Origin: an uncultured Clostridia bacterium
GTDB taxonomy: Bacteria; Bacillota; Clostridia; Christensenellales; Borkfalkiaceae
Reading direction: 5' to 3'
NCBI GenBank assembly: GCA_947589385.1
Contig: CANPZW010000005.1
Coordinates: forward strand, 1-64,000
Length of the DNA: 64,000 nt
The stretch's first letter is position 1; each line of letters begins with the position of its first letter. The notes beneath the pieces were generated by a model that saw nothing but the letters and a program-made list of their open reading frames with translations, was not told the DNA's origin and made no database searches. Below, in pieces: positions 1 through 7,214 of this stretch. The position numbers and the translations under genes are program-made.

Positions 1-5
1 TTGAA

Positions 6-37
6 AACGAGGAGAGGTACATGTACCTCTCCTCGTT
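6..37. terminator. Perfect palindrome downstream of the collagen-like lipoprotein gene
   Basis: This is a 32-bp perfect inverted repeat with 16-bp arms beginning AACGAGGAGAGG. It lies about 80 bp beyond the stop of the minus-strand lipoprotein gene. The plus side is followed by a CCTTTTTCTC tract and the minus side by TTTTCAA, cut by the window edge. It is probably a bidirectional terminator shared with a gene to the left. Confidence 0.6.
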
Positions 38-115
38 AGCCCTTTTTCTCTTGTGAACTAAACGGGGTTCACTTCATAAAAACCGTACCCTTTTTGCGTA
101 TTTAAATTGTTTTGC

Positions 116-2752
116 TTATAGCGAGCTTTTTTTGCCGTCGGTTTTGTCGTCGGCGGTTATCTCAACCACAGGCATTTCAACCGACCTGTTCAAAGCCGTA
201 AGCTGGGTTGATTCGCTTACTTTCTCAATCTTGATAAAGAAGTATCCGTTATCGGGGCAGTCAATACTAATTTTTTTGCTTGTTATAAGAATGAAATCCT
301 TATTTATAATGTCTTCGCCGTTTTCATCGTGTACAACAGCATTATCGCTGCCATAGACGGTAATTTTATAAGTGCCTTTATCGACGTCAGCAAGTAAGGA
401 AAGATTAAAATAAATGGGATGATTATAAGCCGTATGGTCGATTGACACGAGCTTTACGCCTGCGCCAGAGACTGCTACGGGGCGTTCTTCCGTGCCGCTT
501 TCAAAAATTTTATCATTAACGATATTTGTACTCCAACAAATAGTATTTTTAGCTGATGACCAAACTCTAATTATCGGTTTCTTTTCAGTGCTTACTCCGT
601 TTAAACAGAATACAAATCCTTCGAGAGAGTTCAAGTGCATATAATAGCAGTCGTCAATTTTTGTTACGCCATCGTGGGTAATTTCAAGCGAAGTTTCTTT
701 TATTATCGCCATAAATCCGTAGTAGCCTTCGGTTTGGGGTTTATAAACGAAGTACGTCTTGCCGCTTGAATTTAATGTGCCCTCGAATTCGTCTCTGTTG
801 TTTAAATTTTCGATTTCGTAAGGCGCGTTTTCAGTACCGTCCGCAACAGGACCGTAGTAGCTGCAAGCCGCAACCCAATAAAATTCGCCGTAGGAGGAGG
901 AGAAGCTTCTGCAATAGTTCTTCAAAACCTGCAATAACAGGTCGTTTACGCGGTAAAGCCCGTCGCTGTTAGCCTTGGCTGCGTAGCCTTTTACTACATT
1001 CGTATAATCGGTGCGAACGTGTACGCCCGAGTTTGTAGCTTCGTCGAATCTGTCTTCGGTATAAATAAATACTGAACCTGTCGAAGGCTGACTGGGGTCG
1101 CTGTCGGGTCCGGGATTTTCTATGGGATAAGCTGCAAGATATTCCATAGAGTTGGAATTTACGCGAGTGGCTTTTTTAAGCTGTACGTAAATTACAGGGC
1201 CGTTAGCGTCGTTTAAGTGATAGTAATTGTCGCTTCCCTTGACTACTTTCGCGTCGAGCGGAACGTCCTTTACGCTGCCTTCCTGGTCGGTTTCTTGCGA
1301 GGCGTTGGGAGGGCAGTTGACTTCATTGTATTCGTCCGTCCATTGGGCAACGTCGCCTATTCTTTCGACCGTAATGGTAACTTCGCAGCTTATGTCGGAA
1401 ATATAGGACAGGCAGAACACTGCGCTTGCCTGGTCGGTATTGACCTCGATTTCCACAAAATTGCCGCCGCTGAACTTGGATTTGTAATCGTCAAGCCAGG
1501 TTTCATAGCCCATAGCGCCTGCGCCCGCCGATTTCGAATATCTTTCATATTCCGCACGGAGAACGTTGTTATCGTTAGGTGCAGAGCCCGAACGTTGGAT
1601 TATAAGCGTGTCGGAAGGAGAATTGTCCTCATTAAATGAGAAGTAAGTTCCGCCGAAGAAATTGTAATATTTCAAATCCACGTTCGCGCTCGACCTGTTT
1701 GCTTTCCAGCTTAATCTGTACCTGCCGGAAGCCGCCTTATTCATAAGCGCGTTATATTCGTCAACGTCATTATCGCCTGCCGGTCTATTAGTGCGGGGTG
1801 CAAACGTGAAATAGTTATATATGTTTTTGGTAACTTTCTTCACATAGGGCGTATATTCTTCCTTAATATCGTCGGGTTTGGATAAATCGGGAATGTAACG
1901 CGTGTATTGAAGGTCGCTTGAAGGGTCATATAAATTGTCCCAGCTGTTGCTCAGCAAGAATTTTGCGTCGGCGGTAAAATTGCCGTCCTCGCCTTTGGTG
2001 AAATCCACGGAAGTGTTTTTCATTCCGTAAGCGCCCTCACCGAAGTCTATGTCATAACCTGCGGGGATAGCGCTAACGCCTTCTATATTTATCGACTCAG
2101 CAGACGCGAGGTAAGCAGTATATTCTTTATCCGAATCATTGATAAAGCAATAGAATGTGGCAATGCCCTTACTGTTTGTTTTGAAAGCATATGCGTCCGC
2201 TCTTCCGGCTTCGTTGACGGTTGTGCCGTCCTCTTTAAGATATAGGGTAGAATAATTTGAGCTGTCGTAATATCCGATGTTGAAATAAGCGTCTTTTACG
2301 GGGTCGCCGTTCTGGTCCACAGCTTTGACCGTAAAGGAGGGGGAGACAATTTTTTCACCCGTTCCGTCCGCGGGTATTCTTATGATTTTGCCGCTTGTGA
2401 AAACAAATTCAAAATATTGCTTGCCGTCTATCTCTTTTAAGGAGATGTCCTCAATTCCGTCGCCGTCAAGCCCGTCCTCGCCTTGTTCACCTTGTTCGCC
2501 GGGCTCGCCGGGTTCCCCGGGTTCGCCGGGCTCGCCCTGTTTTCCCGGCTGACCTATGCTTGCAAGTACCTGCCCGAGCCATTCTTCATAGGAAGCGGGG
2601 GAATCCGTCGTTTCGCAATACTTCTGATACAGATTGTACAGCGCGGAATCGCGCCCCTCTGCGCTTTCGGGTTTACAAGCGGCAAGTCCCGCCGCTCCCG
2701 CAGAAACGCACAAAGAAGCAAGTAATGCGATAAAAATTTTTTTCTTTTTCAT
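116..2752 (-). CDS. Large secreted lipoprotein with collagen-like Gly-X-Y segment
   Basis: The 878-residue product begins with a signal peptide and a lipobox (LAAC, Cys26), so it should be lipid-anchored on the outer face of the membrane. After a short stalk with a YEEWL motif come about 11 Gly-X-Y triplets (residues 67-99, mostly GEP and GEQ). The remainder is a large beta-rich, Tyr/Asn-rich region, including a segment near residue 140 (FTVKAVDQNG) that resembles carboxypeptidase-regulatory or Ig-like folds. No catalytic motif was seen. The start is well supported by AAAGGAG a few bases upstream. It lies downstream of a second lipoprotein gene on the same strand, separated by a hairpin, so it may be partly co-transcribed. 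Later modules resemble parts of the lipoprotein at 3582-6590. The function is unknown; a surface or adhesive role is a guess. Confidence 0.85.
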   Translation of the reverse strand: MKKKKIFIALLASLCVSAGAAGLAACKPESAEGRDSALYNLYQKYCETTDSPASYEEWLGQVLASIGQPGKQGEPGEPGEPGEPGEQGEQGEDGLDGDGIEDISLKEIDGKQYFEFVFTSGKIIRIPADGTGEKIVSPSFTVKAVDQNGDPVKDAYFNIGYYDSSNYSTLYLKEDGTTVNEAGRADAYAFKTNSKGIATFYCFINDSDKEYTAYLASAESINIEGVSAIPAGYDIDFGEGAYGMKNTSVDFTKGEDGNFTADAKFLLSNSWDNLYDPSSDLQYTRYIPDLSKPDDIKEEYTPYVKKVTKNIYNYFTFAPRTNRPAGDNDVDEYNALMNKAASGRYRLSWKANRSSANVDLKYYNFFGGTYFSFNEDNSPSDTLIIQRSGSAPNDNNVLRAEYERYSKSAGAGAMGYETWLDDYKSKFSGGNFVEIEVNTDQASAVFCLSYISDISCEVTITVERIGDVAQWTDEYNEVNCPPNASQETDQEGSVKDVPLDAKVVKGSDNYYHLNDANGPVIYVQLKKATRVNSNSMEYLAAYPIENPGPDSDPSQPSTGSVFIYTEDRFDEATNSGVHVRTDYTNVVKGYAAKANSDGLYRVNDLLLQVLKNYCRSFSSSYGEFYWVAACSYYGPVADGTENAPYEIENLNNRDEFEGTLNSSGKTYFVYKPQTEGYYGFMAIIKETSLEITHDGVTKIDDCYYMHLNSLEGFVFCLNGVSTEKKPIIRVWSSAKNTICWSTNIVNDKIFESGTEERPVAVSGAGVKLVSIDHTAYNHPIYFNLSLLADVDKGTYKITVYGSDNAVVHDENGEDIINKDFILITSKKISIDCPDNGYFFIKIEKVSESTQLTALNRSVEMPVVEITADDKTDGKKSSL

Positions 2753-2786
2753 TTTTTCTCCTTTATATTATTTGTTTTATAAAATT

Positions 2787-2808
2787 ATCCGCCGCGCTTG
2801 CGGCGGAT
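2787..2808 (-). terminator. Hairpin between two lipoprotein genes
   Basis: The sequence forms a 9-bp perfect stem (ATCCGCCGC, loop GCTT). On the minus strand it is followed by AATTTTAT, a weak U tract. It sits just after the stop of the 147-residue lipoprotein gene and upstream of the next gene's ribosome binding site. It is probably a leaky terminator that lowers expression of the downstream gene. Confidence 0.55.
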
Positions 2809-2843
2809 GAATTTCGATTATTTTAACCATTTACGCCGCGGGC

Positions 2844-3287
2844 TTATGCCTTTTTAAGCGTTATCTCCACATTCAAGGGAATTTGATTTACGTTAAGTAC
2901 ACCGTAATCTTCCGTGTATCCCTTAGCCGAGATATTTCTTATATGCACTTCAACTTCATCCGAATTAAATCCGGACGCATATTCTTTAAGAGCGGGAACG
3001 CTTACGGTAACTTTACCGTCCGCATCGATTTTAAACATATCGCCCCAGCATCCTTGGTCGTGTACGCAGAATTCAACGCTGGCAGCGGTGGGCGAATCGA
3101 ATTTTTCACCGAACATTGTGCCGTCGATTGTATTGCCGTTTTCATCCTTTACGGTAATGGTGAAAGAAGTGGTAGCATAATCTTCCCCGTTGTCGTCCTC
3201 CGGCTGGCATGCCGCCAAAACCACCATACATACGGCCGCGGCAAGCGCCAAAAGAGCTATCGCAACCCGTTTCAAAACTTTTTGCAT
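2844..3287 (-). CDS. Small lipoprotein with one Ig-like/regulatory domain
   Basis: The 147-residue product has a signal peptide and lipobox (LAAC, Cys27). It then has an acidic linker and a single beta-sandwich-like domain beginning FTITVKDENGN, like the module found in the neighbouring larger lipoproteins. GGAGG lies at good spacing before the ATG. A consensus promoter lies about 35 bp upstream (3318-3346). It appears to be the first gene of a transcription unit that may extend into the collagen-like lipoprotein gene. No enzyme motif is visible, so this is a hypothetical surface lipoprotein. Confidence 0.85.
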   Translation of the reverse strand: MQKVLKRVAIALLALAAAVCMVVLAACQPEDDNGEDYATTSFTITVKDENGNTIDGTMFGEKFDSPTAASVEFCVHDQGCWGDMFKIDADGKVTVSVPALKEYASGFNSDEVEVHIRNISAKGYTEDYGVLNVNQIPLNVEITLKKA

Positions 3288-3317
3288 TTTATAACCTCCG
3301 AATTATTTATTACCTAT

Positions 3318-3346
3318 ATTATATAACATATTAAATAAATAGGCAA
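3318..3346 (-). promoter_or_regulatory. Sigma-A type promoter for the small lipoprotein gene
   Basis: On the minus strand TTGCCT and TATAAT are separated by 17 bp, upstream of the 147-residue lipoprotein start. The rest of the 3288-3581 gap contains only AT-rich sequence and the terminator of the next gene. Confidence 0.65.
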
Positions 3347-3534
3347 TAGTTTGAAGCTGAAAACCTTGTGAAATGTTGCGATTTTTTCAAAATTTGCAAA
3401 TTTGACACAGGGCGGAAGTGGGATTTGCTATATTCCATATATTTAATAATGGCTGAAAATGAGTGGTTTATTCGTAATAATTAAGTTTAAAACGAAAATC
3501 CAAATCAATGCTCGTTTGATTTCGGTGTAAGCAA

Positions 3535-3565
3535 AAGCGCCTTCCGGCAATGCCGGAAGGCGCTT
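3535..3565 (-). terminator. Terminator of the thioredoxin-domain lipoprotein gene
   Basis: A 15-bp inverted repeat (arm AAGCGCCTTCCGGCA) has a one-base centre. On the minus strand it is followed by TTTTGC, immediately after the stop codon at 3582. Confidence 0.75.
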
Positions 3566-3581
3566 ATAGGTTTACATCGGA

Positions 3582-6500
3582 TTATTCCATATCTACCCAA
3601 GGTTCTTCGCCATAGTAGTTATAGTAGCAGGCAAATGCCTTCCAGATACCGGATTCAACGTTGGAGCCGCTGTCTTGTTCAAGCTGAGTAAACGCGCACA
3701 GAATGTTTACAAGCTCGTAGGTCGCCTCCGTCATGCCGTAGGTAGGGTCTTCCTTATCTTTCGAAGTTGCCTTTTCGTAATATTCAAGCATTTTACCCGT
3801 GAAGTCGGAGCTGCCGCCGAAAGTAAGGTCGAACAAATTGCGGTCAATCATAGCTTTCAAGGAATTCTGGTTTGCATCGAAGTAATTCCTGTGAATGAAG
3901 TCTATATACATAGGCGAACAATACGTGCCGTTCTTAATGTTGTAGTAAGTCTTGTCGAAGTTGTTCAAACCGGTGGGAACAGCCATATAGTATATTTCAT
4001 TGTTATCGTCGTATGTCCAGAGTCCGCCGCCCGTAGTCGCAATTTCAAGTTCGTAGTGGCTTACGCCTTCGTATTTGATTTCGATTTCATATTTGCCTAC
4101 AATATCGGTGGACTGTGTAGTAAGCTGAGGACAAATGGTTTCACCTTTTTCGAGGTAAAGCATTAAGCAGAAGTTATTGGTGGGATTTATAAGGGCGTCC
4201 TCAACTCTTAACGAGTCGTCGTTTTCCCTATAAATGGAGTCGTTAAATGCGTCCGCACCGTCTTTCCACATTAAAATCATGGGGTCGGGACCGTTGGAGT
4301 CGCGCTCGCCTATCGATTTGAAGGAATATACGCCCGCTTTGGGAGCGGTGAATTTATAGAACAGACCGCCCGCACGGTTCTTTCTCGTCGCCTCGGTAGT
4401 GTCTATATCCCACTTGCCTTCTTCTGCGTCTTCGGCAAATTTAAGCTCTATCGCATAAGTAAGCGTTCTTCCTGCGCCGATATTCGTCGTCGCACGGCAA
4501 ACGTGACCTTTTGCGGTATGGTCTCCCTTGCCTTCCGTGCGGAAGTAATGGCACAGTTCAAGCCAGGTGTTATCCGTCTTTTCAGCCGTATCCTTAAAGC
4601 TTAACCCGTTGTCTGCAATTTGGTCAACAAACGCTTCAAGAACTTCTTTTAAGTCTTCCGTTACGGGAACGGTGGCTGCGGAGCCGTCCTGAATATAGAA
4701 ACTGTCGATAATTATATCGGTATATTTTTTGTCCTTCGCGTAGTCGCCCGTAAGCTCAATGAATACGCCCGTCTGCGCGTAATCGTTAAATTTCCAATAG
4801 CAGATATTATATAAGGAATGAATCAACGTAGAGCCGCTGTCGTCGTTAAGCACAAAGCCGTTAAGATGGCGTTCGGAATATAACGACGCGCCGAGAATAT
4901 CGGTGAAAAGTATGGGGTCGTTATCCTGCTGAGTTTCACCGACCCGTACATGGTAGAAACCGTCGCTTTCTTTCAGATAAACATTTTTATATGTAACACT
5001 GCCGGATTCATCGATACTTGCGGCTTCGGTGCGTACGTCCAAAGCTTCGTTCGTATTGAAGTTAATCTTTTCGATGCGCAGATTTCTTAACCATACGAAT
5101 TCGTCTTCGACAGTCGCTTCAAGGCTCTTCTGGAACGAAATGGATATGTTTACGCGCGTTCTGCGGGTGGAGGAATAGAGCGTGATTTTGCGCCAGCCGC
5201 CGGATTTGCCGGAAAGCAACTGGTAATTTTCGTTCGACCGGTTCATAATTATATAAACCAAGTCGCCGTTTTCCTCGGTGTTGTAATTGACCTCGATTGA
5301 AAGCGTTTCGTCCTGTTCGAGGGTTAATTCGGTTTGGATAATCGCCCACGAATTGTTGACGCCGACGTTGGCGGGGGTCAGGTATTTTTCGCCGTCTTCG
5401 TCTTGCCCGATATGGTAAGGCCAGTTATATTTTTTGTCGTGTTCGCTTTCGGGACCTACGAATTCGATGTTTGCATAGTTGTCGTTATCCTTCATGGATT
5501 CATGCAAAAGGGCGTCCTTTATTGCGTCGTTAGCGGGCAGAGGGTCTATGTCCGCGCCGGGAGCGACGGGTTCTTGTTCTTCGCCGCCGCTCGTGGGACC
5601 TTGCTGAATGTTCTGCTGATAATCGTCGGAAGTGTATTGAAGGAACAGCGCTTTCCACCATTCGGGAGAAGGCTGACCGCCCGTATGGGATGCGGCTATA
5701 ACGCCGTATCTGTCAACTATTATGGTAGTGGGGAAGGAGTTTACGCCGAAACGGTTATGAAGCGATATAGTATCCGCAGCCATAAAGAACGTAAGCCTTA
5801 TGGGAGTGCTGCTTTCTGCCGACTCGGCTTTGAAATTACTTTTGAAAGACTTAACGTCTCCTTGGCTGTCGTGTCCGGTGTCTGCAAGCGCAATTACTTC
5901 AATATCGTTCTTGTAAAGTTCGTAAGCCTGTTCGAGGGCGGGGAATTCTGCTTGGCAGGGACCGCAGGTCGTAAAGAAGAAGTTGATTACGACCGCTTTT
6001 TTAGCGCCCGTGTTAAGCAACTCGGAAAGTCTTCTCGTAGCGCCGTCGGCGTCCTCGACCTCAAAGTCGTACATAACTTCTCCGAGGCTGTAAAGATGGT
6101 CGCCGGGAACGGCGGAATCGATTATTTTCGAGCCGAATACGGTTGTGACGGAAAGATTATCCTCGGAAAGCGCATGAACGGTATCCTCGGATTCAAAGTA
6201 CCCTTCGGGTAGGTCGTATTCAAGTTTATACGCGCCCGGTTCGATATTGAACCTTACTTCGCCGTTTTGCGTCAGACCTTCGATAAGCGTAATGCCCGTG
6301 CCGGGGTTGATTACCCTGACTGTTACGTTGCTTACGGGCATTCCGCCGAGGCTGACCGTTTTAACTACGTAGCCGCTGTCGGAATTAACGAAGTCGTTGG
6401 GATTTTCGCCCTCGTGATAGAAGTGGTCGTCCGTTTTTTCGGACGGCGCAACGTATCCGGTGTCGGCTGCAAGTCCGCCTTTCGGAACGCGCCAGTCGGT

Positions 6501-6590
6501 ATTGGTGTTGCACGCGGTAATGGCTACGCCGCATAAAACGGTAACCATAACCGAGAGTACAACAACAAGCCATTTTCTAAAATTGCTCAT
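3582..6590 (-). CDS. Very large lipoprotein with TlpA/thioredoxin-like domain
   Basis: The 1002-residue product starts with a signal peptide and lipobox (ITAC, Cys27). Residues about 60-150 look like a carboxypeptidase-regulatory or prealbumin-like fold. Residues about 165-330 form a TlpA/ResA-like thioredoxin domain with an intact CGPC motif at 209-212, preceded by INFFFTT. The remaining 650 residues are beta-rich modules, some resembling the collagen-like lipoprotein downstream. TlpA-type domains act as extracytoplasmic thiol-disulfide oxidoreductases; the partner here is unknown. Translation starts at ATG with GAGG upstream. A promoter candidate (TTGCGT, 17 bp, TAGTAT) lies at 6629-6657 and a strong terminator follows the gene. 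The lipoprotein and thioredoxin calls are secure; the role of the C-terminal part is unknown. Confidence 0.88.
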   Translation of the reverse strand: MSNFRKWLVVVLSVMVTVLCGVAITACNTNTDWRVPKGGLAADTGYVAPSEKTDDHFYHEGENPNDFVNSDSGYVVKTVSLGGMPVSNVTVRVINPGTGITLIEGLTQNGEVRFNIEPGAYKLEYDLPEGYFESEDTVHALSEDNLSVTTVFGSKIIDSAVPGDHLYSLGEVMYDFEVEDADGATRRLSELLNTGAKKAVVINFFFTTCGPCQAEFPALEQAYELYKNDIEVIALADTGHDSQGDVKSFKSNFKAESAESSTPIRLTFFMAADTISLHNRFGVNSFPTTIIVDRYGVIAASHTGGQPSPEWWKALFLQYTSDDYQQNIQQGPTSGGEEQEPVAPGADIDPLPANDAIKDALLHESMKDNDNYANIEFVGPESEHDKKYNWPYHIGQDEDGEKYLTPANVGVNNSWAIIQTELTLEQDETLSIEVNYNTEENGDLVYIIMNRSNENYQLLSGKSGGWRKITLYSSTRRTRVNISISFQKSLEATVEDEFVWLRNLRIEKINFNTNEALDVRTEAASIDESGSVTYKNVYLKESDGFYHVRVGETQQDNDPILFTDILGASLYSERHLNGFVLNDDSGSTLIHSLYNICYWKFNDYAQTGVFIELTGDYAKDKKYTDIIIDSFYIQDGSAATVPVTEDLKEVLEAFVDQIADNGLSFKDTAEKTDNTWLELCHYFRTEGKGDHTAKGHVCRATTNIGAGRTLTYAIELKFAEDAEEGKWDIDTTEATRKNRAGGLFYKFTAPKAGVYSFKSIGERDSNGPDPMILMWKDGADAFNDSIYRENDDSLRVEDALINPTNNFCLMLYLEKGETICPQLTTQSTDIVGKYEIEIKYEGVSHYELEIATTGGGLWTYDDNNEIYYMAVPTGLNNFDKTYYNIKNGTYCSPMYIDFIHRNYFDANQNSLKAMIDRNLFDLTFGGSSDFTGKMLEYYEKATSKDKEDPTYGMTEATYELVNILCAFTQLEQDSGSNVESGIWKAFACYYNYYGEEPWVDME

Positions 6591-6628
6591 AAATGTAAAC
6601 CTCGCTTATTTTAGTTTAGTCTGAATAT

Positions 6629-6657
6629 ATACTATCATATTTATGTCGCGTACGCAA
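6629..6657 (-). promoter_or_regulatory. Candidate promoter of the thioredoxin-domain lipoprotein gene
   Basis: On the minus strand TTGCGT is followed by a 17-bp spacer and TAGTAT, about 40 bp before the ATG. The match is moderate. Confidence 0.45.
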
Positions 6658-6742
6658 GCATAATTTAGCGAAATTTTCATCTTTCATAAATTTTTCACAT
6701 TTTCCATAAAATTTGATGCTGAAAGGCGGCTTTCAAAATTCG

Positions 6743-6771
6743 GCATAACCCGACGTCGGGCGACATATATT
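6743..6771 (+). promoter_or_regulatory. Possible sigma-E (sporulation) promoter of spoIIID
   Basis: GCATAA at 6743-6748 and CATATATT at 6764-6771 are 15 bp apart. They resemble the sigma-E boxes (ATA-containing -35, CATAnAnT -10) known to drive spoIIID in Bacillus. The predicted transcript would start about 30 nt before the ATG. Confidence 0.45.
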
Positions 6772-6808
6772 TTAGTAAAGTTCAACGTCGTTACGGGAGA
6801 AGCCGAAA

Positions 6809-7063
6809 ATGCAGGACTATATCTCAATAAGGGTGATAAAGGAAGGGCTTTATATAATAGAAACAAAATCCACAGTGCGCGCCGCCGCCGAGTATTTTGC
6901 CGTCAGCAAATCCACCGTGCACAAAGACGTTACGGAAAGGCTGAAAGGAATAGATAAGGCGCTTTATACGGAAGTAAGGCGCGTGCTTGACAAAAATTTG
7001 TCGGAAAGACATATACGCGGCGGAATTGCCACTAAAAACAAATACGGCAAAGGCAGGGAATGA
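6809..7063 (+). CDS. spoIIID: Sporulation transcriptional regulator SpoIIID
   Basis: The 84-residue product matches SpoIIID over its whole length. The DYI start, the YIVETK-like stretch (YIIETKSTVR), the helix-turn-helix VSKSTVHKD (about residues 32-40) and the C-terminal RHIRGG..TKNKY segment are all present. SpoIIID is a small DNA-binding protein that activates and represses mother-cell genes during sporulation, so this genome very likely comes from a spore-former. GGGAG lies upstream of the ATG and sigma-E-like boxes lie further upstream. Unlike Bacillus, the next gene is not mbl but a dehydratase activase gene read from its own promoter. Confidence 0.95.
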   Translation: MQDYISIRVIKEGLYIIETKSTVRAAAEYFAVSKSTVHKDVTERLKGIDKALYTEVRRVLDKNLSERHIRGGIATKNKYGKGRE

Positions 7064-7141
7064 ATGGCAGAATTGCCTGCAAATAACCGTGTTGACTTTA
7101 AAATTTCATAATAATTTAACAGAAATTACCCGCTCATAAAA

Positions 7142-7170
7142 TTGAAATGTTCGTTTTTATTTGCTATAAT
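7142..7170 (+). promoter_or_regulatory. Strong promoter of the activase operon
   Basis: TTGAAA and TATAAT are separated by 17 bp, and an extended -10 TG precedes TATAAT. The predicted start near 7177 leaves a leader of about 40 nt. Confidence 0.7.
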
Positions 7171-7214
7171 CTATATAATCGGCAAGATTTCCGCGAAAGT
7201 CGGAGACCCTCGCC

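Noticed and set aside
2458..2560. Pro/Ser-rich plus-strand frame opposite the Gly-X-Y codons
   Set aside because: It is the complement of the collagen-like repeat; the minus-strand frame has the signal peptide and ribosome site.
5334..6212. 292-residue plus-strand frame inside the thioredoxin lipoprotein gene
   Set aside because: Antisense shadow without ribosome site or recognisable domain.
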